Positions 1 to 11,948 of a DNA stretch of 64,000 bases are shown here, piece by piece. The notes beneath the pieces are model-generated. The model was not told where the DNA came from, ran no database searches, and saw only the letters and a list, made by a program, of their open reading frames with translations. Every line of letters begins with the position of its first letter. Positions within the stretch are counted from its first letter, which is position 1. Source of the DNA: Rhynchonema sp. JSB1_4 (Eukaryota > Nematoda > Chromadorea > Monhysterida > Xyalidae); assembly GCA_030248065.1 (NCBI GenBank), contig JASAMV010002877.1, forward strand, positions 62,001 to 126,000, written 5' to 3'. The translations under genes were made by a program, and so were the position numbers.

Positions 1-215
1 AGGTCACACTTAGCCAACACACACACACTAAGAACAAAACAAAGCTTGCAGCAAGTGAACACTGTCAGTCGCGCAGTTTACCGGGAAGCAACTAATGCAC
101 AGAATGACACAGCAGAAATAACGCTTCCGGGTACATTACTTCTTAAAAACAGCACATGCAATTGCGAGATCCCAACTTCACAGCATACGGGTGGTTGCTG
201 GCCAATTATATGGTC

Positions 216-3200
216 TCAGGCGTGAACCTGAAAGCTGTGCGAGGTGGGCATGTGATGTTTGCGCGCCGCCACAGTCACATGGTCCTGCAGGACGGTCGAG
301 CGCGATCTGGGTCGTTCATGGTGTTTCTTGTGTCCGAGTGAGAAGGCATCCAGATTGATGTACCGATGGAACAACTCCAGCCAGCAGGTGCCCATCGTGA
401 AGTAGTAGAGACTGACGCCAAAATACAGAGTCTCGGTCATGAGCACTGAGCTGAGCAACAAACTGGACAGTGGGCCTTGTGCATGCGCCAGAGTGAGCTT
501 GCTGAACACGTGCTTCACGAACTCTTCGATGAACGAGAAGTAGCCCAGTGCTATGCCGGCTACAGTTAGGATCGGACCTGAAGTCGAGTGGGTATTTGCG
601 GAAATGGACAGTGTGACACCCGTGCTGTGAGTAAGGGTGAATGCTCTTCATTGGCTTTCATCCATCCAAGTAAATGCATACCTCTGCGATGCACCTCATC
701 AAGTAAAATGATCTAAGGAGCTTAGAAGTCTGACCCTGACCCACTACCGCCATTGCCTGCGTCCCTGTTCGGTGCTGATTATTTGCAGCGGGACCAGGCA
801 AGCTTCGGAACGTTCACAGTTCAGTTGTTATCCGCAACAGAACTGGACATGCATCCAAAAACTAATTACATTGGACAAACGCGTTTATCTTGCCTATAGC
901 TAGGTACACATGAATGTCCAACTTAAAAGAAGACAAACCGAGACTAATTGACGTGCGATTGTGCAGCGGCCACATTGACAGCTCACTGTTGTTCAAGACC
1001 AGCATGTTGCGCAGCACCATCCACTCGGTGATCATGGACAGCAACTGAGCCAATTCGGCCATGTCAAATAGACTACAAAACAAAATAGAGTTCAAAAGCA
1101 CCAAAAATAATAGGTATAACGTAATTTGCAAAGTGTCGTCACTGACGTGAACACTCCACGACTGCCCACAATGATCGTATCTCCGAGCACCATGACTACC
1201 TTGATCGTCATTGTGAACATGATGACAGCAGTGTCGAACTGAAGTGTTGCGAGAACTGGTTTTCAAAGTGCTCTCAATGGAGGCTTGTCGTCGAATGATA
1301 TATTTTGTAGTTCGTCTGATAGCAACTTACGGATGCATGTTCCACCAGTGCGGTTTTGTACGAATTACGCAGCTTCAGTTTGTAGAACGGCGCTGGTCGT
1401 ACATACCGACGAGGGTTCTTTCGAAACAGCGTGTACCAGATTGCTAAATTAACGGTCCGTCGCAGTCTGTTGAATCAGGATAAGGTCCTCCGAATGGCCA
1501 CCAACCCAAGAAAGTGACAAATCTCAGCAGATAGTACACATTGCGTGCCAGATCCAGATCCAGTTGAACTCTGACTGGCGGTTGATGAGCTGTTTCGCCG
1601 ACAATGTACATTCGATACATGAGGATTAGCAAGCCGAATGGAACCATCAACAGCGAAACATCTGCAGATTGCTGGTATAATTCTAGATAGGATGTCGACC
1701 TAAGTGAGTTTGCAAGGCAGGTACTCGGTAATCGTACATGTGTAGACGTAGTTGACCAGCCAAGATCGCATGCTCTCAAAATGAAACCGTGCCACTGGGC
1801 TTTCGGGTCGGACTTTCCAGTGCGCGGACGAGGTGCTGTTTGCATGCAAGCAGTAGATCAGCGGCAGGATTTCCGCCGTCACGACGTACCTGCACTGTGG
1901 AAGAGTGAAAGTAATATGGTGGTCATCGAAGACATTCACACAACGAAGAAAGAAGGAATGGCAAGATAAAATGTATGACGTACAGAAAAGGTCGTATGAG
2001 CTTCCTGTCCAACGTGGTAAAGAACTCAGCCCACTGATTGACGTGATGCACATCGCACACCCATTTTCGCACCCCGTTACAAATTTCAAGGTACAAGTGG
2101 TCTTCCGGTGTTGGATGATCTGAGCCCAAAGTATCACTGAAATGGAAGTCCGCGCGATTATTGATCCGCATTGCCGGAAATCAAAATATATATGACTGAA
2201 GTGTTCAACTCTCTTTTTAATGATCACGTGCGCAATTTGTAGGTGGCGGTGGTGGTGATTTCCACTTATATGTCGTGCGTATCGGTGATGTCCACCGCCA
2301 TGGTGTGGCACTCCAGCCGCACTGGAACTGTGGTTGCCGACAATCGCCAACAAATCGTGCGCAATATTAGGACACACCATGTCCCTGTAATGTGTTTCAT
2401 GCCAGTTCATTCATTCGCCTATTATGGTCGTCTCAATTGTGATTAAGTCTCAAAATCTTGCCTGTAAACCACATAGACTTTGTCCACAACCACCTTGATG
2501 AACAGCATGATCAGCACTGTGCTGTTGAAGCACTTCAGAAAGTGCTCGAAGTCATGCCTGACCTTGGTCTCTTTGTCCGAGACCAGACGTGTTCGTTGCA
2601 GCGAGTACATTATGATGACCTGTATTTTTTCGGCAACGTTCGTAACCTCGATCGAATGATCAACAGACTTCTGTTCTCCCAAAGACTGCTAACCAGCATA
2701 TAACTGCAGCATCCAACGTAGAACAGCACATCGGCCCATTTCTCTGAGTTCAGATCGGTTTGTATCGCGTAGTCGCAGCTCCAGAACACGAAGGTGTATG
2801 GAACAAAGTAGAGCAAGTAGCCGAGCGCCATGAAGATTGTCATCCAGATAATGACCAGAAGTTGAACGCCGGAGATCTGAAGATCGAGGGGGGCTTGTTT
2901 ACCTGGACTTGATGAAAACGACGTTCAGGTTGTTGAAGCTCACATGTATCGGATGGTCTCTTCGTACGACGAAGCTCTTCCTCTCCCACAAGTAGGTCAT
3001 ACACAGGAACGTGCCTCCATACAGCGGGACACACAGTGCCAGTTGGTACATTCTGGCGTATCGAACATACAAGTCGGTCTCATGCGGCAGCACCATCCAC
3101 ATATTGAATACTACACCGCCGGCTGCGCACACGTACATCACACCGATCGCTATCTTGCTCAGTAGACTTCGGCGCCGACGACTGGCCTCTTGGAACTCAA

Positions 3201-3513
3201 CTAAAGTGGGGGAATAATAAGATAAAGTTTGATAAAGATCAATTTCACATGGGCCTTATGAGATGATGTATTCATTCTCGCACTGACATTCCTCATCCTG
3301 ATCGTCCGTATCAACCGACGTTGATGTAGCTGAACCATGTGATTCGAGCTTTTTTCGGAACTTTCTCCCAGCGACCCTCGCCGGCAGGGAGTGCTGTCTC
3401 GAAATCAATCTTCGTGGCGGCTTGGTCAATAGATCGTCCCTCACTTCATCCAAGAAGGCATCATCTGGGCCATTCGTCAAGTCCTTACGAACAGTGTTAT
3501 TGTTCTGCGGCAT
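216..3513 (-). CDS. Otopetrin-like proton channel, 11 exons
   Basis: I reconstructed eleven exons on the minus strand: 3288-3513, 2944-3200, 2694-2876, 2462-2619, 1942-2136, 1757-1889, 1506-1671, 1331-1443, 1147-1238, 987-1072 and 216-577. Every junction keeps phase, giving 656 codons and a TGA at 216-218. All introns are GT-AG except intron 4, which has a GC donor (AG|GCAAG). Residues 1-75 are a charged, hydrophilic N-terminus. About twelve hydrophobic segments follow. The pattern matches otopetrins: a segment reading RPFLYVIHFILPFLLSSL resembles the family's conserved Pro-Phe...Glu-Phe helix, and the last helix ends in GTCWLELFHRYINL, like the family's Cys-Leu-Phe-Glu-Ile-Trp ending. Otopetrins are proton-selective channels of about 600-700 residues, expanded in nematodes. 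The start at 3513 is the first ATG in frame after a MITE; an upstream exon is possible. The family call is from pattern memory, not alignment; another polytopic family such as gustatory receptors is the alternative. Confidence 0.68.
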
Positions 3514-3559
3514 GTTGCCTGAAGTTTGGTAACGGTAATTGGACTCGAATTCGGGTCCG

Positions 3560-3905
3560 TATGGTCCAACCACGAGCTCATGAAACGACTCTTTAACGCT
3601 TGCTTGGCCAGATTCAAAAATGCGCCGGTGTTTTCGCAAACAAAAGAAAGAGATTGGGCCGACAGAGATGATGACAAGTTCCAGCTGGCTGACCTCAATT
3701 CGTTGCGTGCGAACAGCAACGTCGTTCAACACACAAATGTTTTGGAGTCAAAATGGAATTTACGCACCGTGGTGGAGAGCGTGTTTTTAAAAAGACATGC
3801 GTTTCTCTTTCTTTCATTTCCGAAATGCGTGGAACCGGAACATTATTGGATCCGTACAAGTCAACTTCAAAATAAGTCGTCTCATGAGTTCGTGGCTGGA
3901 CTATA
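3560..3905. mobile_element. MITE, TATAGTCC family (TA target), copy 1
   Basis: A roughly 345-bp non-coding element ends in inverted repeats reading about TATGGTCCAACCACGAG on the left and CTCATGAGTTCGTGGC...GGACTATA on the right. A second copy lies at 31393-31715 and a diverged one starts near 42644. It sits just upstream of the otopetrin-like start codon, so it may overlap that gene's promoter or 5' UTR. It has no transposase. The TA-flanked ends suggest a Tc1/mariner-type non-autonomous element. Confidence 0.7.
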
Positions 3906-5636
3906 CGCACATAACAGCGGGTGACCAAATGGCGGAAGCAAAACAATACGTGACGCAAGGCGTGAGTAAAAACAAAGACAGGAGACTGGTTCAATGTTTT
4001 GACTTCATCCCACCCGCATTTTAAAGCTCGCACCTTGATAAGGTTTACATTTTATTGTTTATTGCCTATCGTCGTGTCCATCACTCTATCAAACTGTTAA
4101 TCGGCAAAGGTGATAAGCCGCTTTGTTTTCTTGAACATAATTTTTATCACCATCTGGGGCGACATAAAAGAGCACGTTTCAAATATCCCACGCTATGTTG
4201 AACCTGTCTAGCACAGTCCGATTTTTAACGGCCATCACAAGACTGGCAGCGCATATACCTGGCAAAGGGCTGTTGTTTTTTCATAATGTTCAGAATATTT
4301 GTTTTTTATCAGTTGTGTTTTTGGGATGTCTGCTGTAATGTCGTATAATGGGTTGTGTTTAAACCGGGCTCGCCGCTATTGTTTTTCGGGTTTTCGACCT
4401 CGTTTTTCTGTTTGTATCGTTAGTTGGCACTGGGATCAAGAACATTAACCTTGAAAAACTTCACCAAAAAAGGACGATTATAATACTAATCGAAATCGAT
4501 CCACCAACATGGACGTTCGGGAAGAAACCAGCCCAATATTGACGCACCGTCTGTGCATGGAAATCAGGACCCGCAAAGCAAAATTCAAAATCACTGACGG
4601 TGGTGTAGGCGCCGGGTTACGGTAGCTTGACAAAACATTTGGTCAACAGCTTTTCACCAAAACAAGTTTCGAGAATGTTGGACGGAGATGGTGGACATTC
4701 GAGAACTTTCGAAATTTGAAACAACCCGAATCTGAGTGGAGGAACACGTATTTCGAAACTTTTCATGTCCAGCATGTATCGGTCAACAACAGCACGCAAC
4801 AGCTAATGTTTATCGGGCTACCGTGACTCGCTGCCTATATCACGCCCCAGTGATTTTGAACTTCTATTGTAATTCCTGATTATCATGTGCGGATGTGCGT
4901 CAATATCGAACAGTTTTGTTCCCGATGGGCCATGTTTGCGGATTGATTTCGGTGGGTAATAGCCACGTTGGTGAAGTTAGTCAAAATTAATGTTCTTGAT
5001 CTCGATGCCAGCTCAGCGATGTGAGCAAAAAAACGTGATCGAAAATCCAAAAAACAATAGCGGCGGGGTCGCTTTAAGCGACATTGAGCATTGGATAAGC
5101 CATTTGCCGGCGTACCACTGATTCCTCAACTCATTTTCGACACGGCAGTTAAATGTATGTCCAAATATCAGAACATATAACACAACTGAAACTCGTGTAC
5201 CAGATAGTATGCAACATCACAAAATAAATGCGGCGCATGGCTGCGGAAGTCCTGCGACGGGCTCATGTTTCACGAGGGCAATGACAATGAACTCAGTTTC
5301 ATGCTTTGCCGTGTCCCTGAGCAAACAAGCGCGGGCCAAACCCTGAGGGAGACTGAACGGTTTTATGCAAGGACGAACATGCAGTTACATTAACATAAAT
5401 ACACAACACATTTCAGGTCACGAAAACTAATGAATAATGAAGAATAAAGCGCTCGGTCACAAAACAAAAGTGTCACAACGACAAGCCAAGTTCAATTCTT
5501 GATGAATTTGGGGCTTTTTCGCTCAAAATTGTCGTCCCGTCCGGTCACCTTATCATTCCTGAATCTTTCGCTCAAGAATCCCGTTCAAAATATCTTCATC
5601 ACAGTTCGTTGGTGCAGTGACAGCAACAGCAGTAGA
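3906..5636. other. Intergenic region between divergent genes, with one palindromic repeat
   Basis: This 1.7-kb interval separates the head-to-head otopetrin-like gene and FAD synthase gene. I see no coding exon in it. The middle (about 4362-5073) is a palindromic repeat described separately. The rest is AT-rich unique-looking sequence that must contain the FAD synthase promoter, but no promoter motif is recognisable. Confidence 0.6.
4362..5073. mobile_element. Palindromic repeat, CGCCGCTATTG family, copy 1
   Basis: The left end reads about GGGCTCGCCGCTATTGTTTT and the right end about AAACAATAGCGGCGGGGTCGC, so the ~710-bp element has inverted termini. Inner sequence (4500-4640) recurs, reverse-complemented, at 49500-49680 inside a GPCR intron, including the stretch around CCACCAACATGGACGTTC. 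It carries no plausible protein. Likely a MITE or foldback element; superfamily not determined. Confidence 0.6.
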
Positions 5637-8600
5637 ATGAGTCAACAAACGACAGCCGGAATTATTGGTAAGATTTGTGCTGATCAAATCCGTGTGTAAA
5701 ATTAAAGCGAGCGAAATTGCTTCAATTTATTTTGGTGATTGGTTGATTGATTTTGGTTATTTCAGTGATTGGCGACGAGATTCTGAAGGGTTTCACGGCC
5801 GATTCGAACTCGCATTTTCTGACAAAACGCCTGTTCGATATGGGTATTTCGGTGAAACGGGTGTGTGCGCTGTGTTCTTTTGTGCGTTTTTAATTTTATT
5901 GCTGATCGTGATTTCTATTTCTGTTCTTATATTTCAGATTTCCGTCATTCCCGACGATCTGAGCACGATTGCGAAAGAAGTGAAACAATTTAGTGCCGCT
6001 TTTGATCACGTGATCACATCGGGCGGTGTTGGGCCGACACATGACGATATGACGTATGAAGGTTGGCAGGCAGTGTAGTTGCTGGTCCGGAGCAGTGTAG
6101 TTCCTGGGGGGGGGAGGGGGTCCCCCCCCTAAGGTACACTAACCGCCGCGCCAGGTACACTAACCGCCTCAATTTTTGCCCAAAATAGGCATTTTTAGGC
6201 CTAAAATGGGCATTTTTAGGCCTAAAATGGGTGATTCTTAGGTCGATGTTGTCAAAAGTCGCCAAAATACCCTTTTTATGGAGAATTTTTTCCAAAAAGG
6301 GCCAAAAATCGGTCAAATTTTCTACCTCAAAAAGTGACTTTTTCCTGAATTTGGGTCTTCCCCCCCCCCTTCCCCCCAGGGAGGTACACTAACCGCCGCA
6401 CGGAAAAAAGGGGTAGGTACACTAACCGCCGCGCCGGACCAGGAACTACACTGGTCCGGAGGGGGAGATAGCGGACCCCTCGTTTTTTTCAGAGGGGGTG
6501 ATAGTGCGTCCCCGAGGGTGGCTGGAGGGATACCCAAATACAGTATTTTGAGGTAGAAAATTTGACCAATGATTACCCTTTTTTGGAAAAAAATCTTCAT
6601 AAAAAGGGTATTTTGGCCACTTTTGACAACAATGACTTCAAAATCACAAATTTTAGGCCTAAAATGGCTATTTTAGGCAAAAATTGGGAGGAGAATTTCC
6701 GAATTTTTTGTTCGGTAAATATTGCTTTGCAAGATTTTTCGGCAGTGACGTCACTGACGTGTCCACTGTCCAGGCATAACTTAGAAAATATTGTTGGTTG
6801 TTTTGATATTAATATGCGACTTTTTCGGGTTCAAAGAAACATCTTAGTTCGAAGCAAGCACTGGGATAAGGAACTCCATTCAGGAATTGAAGCAAACACT
6901 GGATAATGTTGACAACCACTTTTCAATCCTCGCACCTATGTATCTTAGCTCAGCCGCTGCAACTGTGTGAACTGAACTACGTATGTGCGAATGACATTTG
7001 ATCTGTTGAAATTTTAACAAATAATTAGTATAAAAAGAATGATAAATGCCCTTCGTTTCATTTCAGGTGTGGCTTTGGCGTTTGATGAAAATTGTGAAGT
7101 GAACGATGATATTGCATCAGCCGTGCGCACATATTTCGCGCCACAACACAACGCCGCTGCGATTAATGCACAGGACGGTGGATTTATGAAATTGGCAAAG
7201 GTTGGCCGGGGTGGTTAGTGATGACGTGTCTTAACTTTTTATGTTTGTACACGTGGCCGGCTTTATTTTGCACATTTTCTTCGTTTGGAAGTGGGTTTGT
7301 TGGTCTGAAAAGTCGCGCTGTCATTCTAATTTGCCAGTGGAGAAATAAAACAAACTGGCAGCAGAATTTCCTGATTAGAGTGGTTTGTAAAATAATAGCG
7401 CGGTTTTATGGATCGTAAAAACTCGATAGCAGGCAGGAATGGGAGAAATCTTTTCCACGCACCTGTGATGTGTTGGTCTGGTCAGATGAAACTTACTACT
7501 GTCTGAGACTGTCAGGATTTTTAGTGTCTATTTGCGCATAAAATGTTGCGTAGTAGCGTTGAAAGCAAGTGTGTCGTATAATATACCCATTCGCTTATTG
7601 ATGATTCGTTTACTGCGTGCGTGAAAGTTGTCCTAGCATATTTTGTTGGTTGCTTGCTAATTCCAGTGGAATATTGCTGGACCGAAAAAAACAGATCAAA
7701 TTTCCCACATTTCAGTTTATTATTCCTCCCACAGGAACAAACATTTTCAATTCAGATTCCGCGCAGCTCCCAGCTGCTTTGGGGCAAACACCCCAAAACC
7801 GGTCAACCCTCATTGTATCCAGTTGTGCGCGTCAAAAACGTCACCATATTCCCGGGAATTCCGAATTTGTTGCAGAGAGCCTTTGATATGATCAGGGTTT
7901 GTGGCTTTTTTGGATGATACCGTTCCAAATCCTTGAGTTTTGAGCCTGCTAAGGCCGTGAGTTGATGCTAAATTTGTGATTCTGATTGATATTGGTCGCA
8001 CAATGACCATATAAGAATTCATCAAATCAATCCTGATTTTCACGTTCAGTCACTCTTAACCACTGTGCTATTTGTGATTCTCGCAAAACATTTTCAGCTA
8101 AAAATAATCTAGCAGATCAACCACGTTGCCACTGGTCTGAAACATTCTCTTAACTACCTGTTTTGTGTGCGATCACGCAACGCAACGTCACTGCCCCTCT
8201 TTACGATTCAGGAAAAAAATTTGACCAATTCTTATAAAGTCATTGTGCGACCAATACACGACGCAAACGTTGCGTATGCACGACCTTTCGCGATTACTGA
8301 TGCGATGCGACTAATTTCGGCCAGCTTGAAAGTGGTTTTTTGGAGCAGCTAATGGAAGAGCTACAACGCTGTCTCATTCAAGATAATGTCGTAGAGAAAG
8401 GCGACCATTCAAACAGGACCTCAAGACGGACATATTTTCAGCACGAATTTCCAACAACCGCTCAAAAGCAGCATCACAAGTTTGTATTATTCACTAAATT
8501 GGATGAATTCCACATTGGAGACAAAGTCAGCGAAATTGCCAGAGCCAACCCTGATGTCAATATTGGATCGTATCCCAGTTTGACGCACAGGTATGGCAAT

Positions 8601-11258
8601 TTTCTCTCATTTTTCTCTTTGTTTTCTTGCATAAAATTTGCTTACTTTTCAGTTACTATCGTGTTCAGATTACAGTTGACTCCATGGATAAGAATCGTGC
8701 AAAAGCGGTGTATGAAGAGCTAGCGACAGCTTTGAATGGTTGGGGTTTTGTCTGCTTGTGCGTTGCGCAATGTTTCACCAGACCCTTGCCATGAAATATA
8801 TATATTTAGCCTTGAATGCGCAGTTTTAAAAAAAATATTTTTTCATTTTTTTCGTTACAGCAACAAACTTCCGCATTCTCTTTCAGACACAATTGTCCTC
8901 TTCGACTTGAGACCGTTGGAAAATCCAGTGAAGAAACTTGACGATTTTGTTAGAAAGGCAGACGCAAACTTTTGTGGTTTGGTTACCGAAGCCAGACAGA
9001 TCATAAACTCAGCACTGGATCAGTACAAGTGCGTTTTGTTGTTCTTTATTTGGGTTCTACCACGACTGTTATTTTGAAACCTGTTTTTTCATAACTCAAC
9101 TAGTGCAATTTGCAGCTGGAATTGGTTTTTGATGACCAGCCTGTGACAATTGCGTGTGGAACTTGTAAAAATAAAATCTATGTCTCGCGAGACGTTAAAA
9201 ATGTGTTCTGTTGCAAATTGCATCTCAAAAAAACAAAAACTCTTCATTGAACCTAAACCTCCTTGAAGGCCGGACGAGCTCGTTTTGTCCTTCAACGGTG
9301 GCAAGGATTGTACGGCGTTGTTGCATCTGGTGCACGTCTGCCTGCTGGCCAGGAACCATCGAGTGCAATCCCCGGCCGGTGACAAGGTTGCGACCAAATT
9401 GTCGGCCTTCTATGTGCAGCCGCTGCATCCCTTCCCTGAACAGGAAACGTTCATTCATGAATGTGTCGATAGGTCAGGTTTTTGTTGTGGAGTGTTTTGA
9501 TTTTTTGGAAGTTGCTGATAATAATCACCACTTCACAAGATTTGGCACTCAATGTTGTTGGTTTAGTTTCGGTTTGGGTGCAAGTAAATAGTTCCCTAAC
9601 CTTGGCCGTTCTGAGCAGTAGCCAGAGTTCATACTCATTTGACACAGACAAGTTCCAAATCTGTAGATGTCATAAAATTGAAAATTCGATCAGTATTCAG
9701 TTTCATTCAACTTTTATCATCGAATTTCCAGTTCCTGGACAAATCAACCCAACCGTACATTCCAACAAAGTGCGTACCGACTGGCTGTTGTGCAGTCCAG
9801 TATATCGCGCACTGCCGAAGCCACCATGATAACAAGTAATCGTAACTTATTTTCATTTTCAGATACAATCTGAATTTGCTCACAATTCGCAGTCGTGACG
9901 GCGAGTCAATGCGTGACACGTTGCATCGATTCCATAAAGACCATCCAAACATCAAAGCCGTATTTCTGGGTGGCAGACTGCACGACCCCGGACATGCGCT
10001 CTTGAAACCCATGCAGATGACTGATCCCGGTTAGTTGGGGTTTGGGTTTTTTGTGACTAGTCTGCTGGGGTTGCGGGTGGAAAAGAACCGTTTTTTGTGA
10101 AAGATGAACCGAACTAAAAGCCGGTCCATTTTCTTGGACCGAAAATGATTTTCCGTGAAAAAAAGCCGGCCCATATAAATCTCTGTCTTTTGCCAAAAAT
10201 GACTTCTTTTGACCATCCTTTTTTGAACATACTGGAAGTTCATCAATGCCGTTGAAACCGATATAACTTGGACTTTCGAATGGCTTGTATGCTTTCAACC
10301 GTACATTGTGTCTTTGCGTCATGATTCATGGCAGTGCTTGAAGTCAACTGATGTTGGACCGTGGCTTTTCGGCTCGAATCGAAAATAATGGACTGTGTCA
10401 CCGTCCAACTATACGCTGCTGAGGCGTAAACTCATGTCGTGTTGGATAAAAAGTGATGTAAAAAAGTCGAGTTTTCTTTATGCCAAATACTGGCTCATTT
10501 TCACTGTCAGGCTGGCCGGAAATGATGCGCGTACATCCGTTGCTGCATTGGCATTATGGCGATATATGGAGATTGCTCAGGGGATTGTACCTACCGTATT
10601 TGAAAGTTTGTTGGTATTTTCGATGTTGTTGTCGGGCTAATAGTTTTGTCGTCAAATTAATTCGTCAGATCTTTTCGTGAAATCAAACCATAATACATGA
10701 GCTCCAAATGAGCGCGAGAAATAATACATATGATTTGATGAAAAGATTTGTCGCGGTGATTGGACGACATTGGGTGGAATTTTCGAAACGGTGCAAAGGT
10801 CAGTTGGGCGTAAAGGTCGGTGTAAAGTTCGGTCGAAAGCTCGGTCGGCGTAGCTCGGTGTAAACGTGAAACATTGCCTGTTATTAACGTGGAATGTTTC
10901 AAGTTTACACCGAGGTCTATCACACTGAGCTGTCAACCGAGCTTTCCAACCGGCCTTTACACCCCAACTGACCTTTACAGCCTTGGTGTCGTCTTTTTTT
11001 CTGGAGGAAATATCACCCATTACTATAAGCCTTGTTGTCGTCGTTTTTTTATTGTGATGAGAGGTGCACAAAACGTGCTGCACAACTGACGTTATTGTTT
11101 GTTCGCAGCTGTACGACCGGGGCTACACGTCAATCGGCGGCCATCATACGACCAAACCCAATCCGGCCTTGCAGTTCAGGGACGGATTTGGCCAGATTCG
11201 ATACAAACCGGCGCATCTACTCGAAGATTCGAGTCTGGAACGGGCCGGCAGAGAATGA
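5637..11258 (+). CDS. FLAD1: FAD synthase (FMN adenylyltransferase), 12 exons
   Basis: Exons: 5637-5667, 5766-5860, 5938-6061, 7067-7200, 7756-7896, 8349-8590, 8653-8738, 8887-9028, 9269-9472, 9863-10029, 10511-10605 and 11109-11258. All junctions keep phase and give 536 residues, near the size of animal FLAD1. Residues 1-~285 form the molybdopterin-binding-like domain, with [18 protein letters not shown] at the start and [11 protein letters not shown] at 69-79. Residues ~333-536 form the PAPS-reductase-like catalytic domain, with the P-loop-like SFNGGKDC at 339-346 and [11 protein letters not shown] at the start of the last exon. The enzyme adenylates FMN with ATP to make FAD, in cytosol or mitochondria. 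The start is the first ATG before the domain. The acceptors of exon 6 (8346 or 8349) and exon 9 (9269, weak polypyrimidine tract) are the least certain. Introns 3, 5 and 11 hold MITEs. I see no clear mitochondrial presequence. Confidence 0.93.
6093..6453. mobile_element. hAT-like MITE (CAGTGTAGTTCCTG family) in FAD synthase intron 3
   Basis: The element starts CAGTGTAGTTCCTGG and ends CCAGGAACTACACTG. It is flanked by the exact 8-bp duplication GTCCGGAG (6085-6092 and 6454-6461), as expected for hAT transposons. It landed inside an older, diverged relative: a second left end (CAGTGTAGTTGCTG) lies at 6071-6084 and related sequence continues to about 6720. Internal sequence has repeats of GGTACACTAACCGCC and TTTTTAGGCCTAAAATGG. 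A full sister copy is at 59487-59867. Confidence 0.88.
6454..7066. other. Rest of FAD synthase intron 3
   Basis: Up to about 6720 this is the outer, older copy of the CAGTGTAGTT family into which 6093-6453 inserted; it again contains a TTTTAGGCCTAAAATGG motif. From 6720 to 7060 I see nothing recognisable. The intron ends with the acceptor CATTTCAG at 7066. Confidence 0.5.
7992..8254. mobile_element. TA-flanked MITE (TTGGTCGCAC family), copy 1, FAD synthase intron 5
   Basis: A 263-bp element with inverted ends TTGGTCGCACAATGACCATA and TAAAGTCATTGTGCGACCAA lies between TA dinucleotides, the Tc1/mariner-type target duplication. The ends pair over more than 40 bp (ATAAGAATTCATCAAAT against ATTTGACCAATTCTTATAA). 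It has no coding capacity. It is one of seven copies or fragments in this window. Confidence 0.88.
10772..11018. mobile_element. Foldback MITE (GGGTG...CACCC, 3-bp TSD), copy 1, FAD synthase intron 11
   Basis: A 247-bp near-palindrome starts GGGTGGAATTTTCGAAACGG and ends in a complementary GGAAATATCACCC. It is flanked by ATT on both sides (10769-10771 and 11019-11021). The arms contain repeats of AAGCTCGGTCGGCGTAGC and GTAAAGGTCGGTGTAAAG. It is one of six copies; the 3-bp target duplication and GGG-starting ends fit PIF/Harbinger-type non-autonomous elements. Confidence 0.85.
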
Positions 11259-11555
11259 GTCAACCGGACTGAGACTGGCAGTTGGACTTTTTTTTCATCG
11301 ACCATCTTCACTTTTCGTGATTGACTCAGGATTAGATTTACCTTAGTTCTCAAAAAACCTGTTTCTGTTGTTGTGTGACGGCTCACTACCATTCATTTCG
11401 TGCCAATTACTGCAATATTTGTTGTTATTCACATATGTGTTGGATTAGCCGCATTCTGTGATACCTTTTACTCACATTCTTAAATTGGGTTGAAGAAAAA
11501 AATTTCCGGAAAGAAAAATTTCACATTGTTTTCTTGTTTCTGCGTTTTATATGTA
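11259..11555. other. FAD synthase 3' flank
   Basis: The sequence after the FAD synthase stop codon should contain its 3' UTR. I do not see a canonical AATAAA before the next mobile element at 11556. Confidence 0.4.
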
Positions 11556-11829
11556 TTGGTCGCACTATGACTTTGTAAGAATTGGTCAAGTTTTTTTCCT
11601 GAATCGTGAAGCAGGAAAGTGACGGGGCAGTGCCGTTGCGTTGCGCGATCGCACACAAAACATGCAGTCACCAAAATGTTTCAGACCCGCAACAACGTGG
11701 GTGCTCTGCTGGACTATTTTCAGGCGAAAATGTTTTGTGAGAATCACAAATAGCACAGTGGTTAAGAGTGACTGAACGTGAAAATCAGGATTCATTTGAT
11801 GAATTCTTATATGGTCATTGTGCGACCAA
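11556..11829. mobile_element. TA-flanked MITE (TTGGTCGCAC family), copy 2
   Basis: A 274-bp element with ends TTGGTCGCACTATGAC and GTCATTGTGCGACCAA lies between TA dinucleotides. Internal sequence matches copies at 13085, 31104 and 53294, including the stretch near GTTTCAGACCCGCAACAACG. It carries no ORF. Confidence 0.87.
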
Positions 11830-11948
11830 TATCAAGGTGGAGCGTTGATAATTCATGCACTTCATTCACATGGTGCAAGCTTGCACGCATAGCTAACCAT
11901 ACGCGATTGAGAAACTAATTATCTCACGTAGACCAGAGAGGTTTCGGG

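Noticed and set aside
1700..2410. 236-codon minus-strand open frame in the otopetrin-like gene
   Set aside because: Only about 44 codons (1757-1889) are exon 6; the rest runs through an intron and through exon 5 in the wrong frame.
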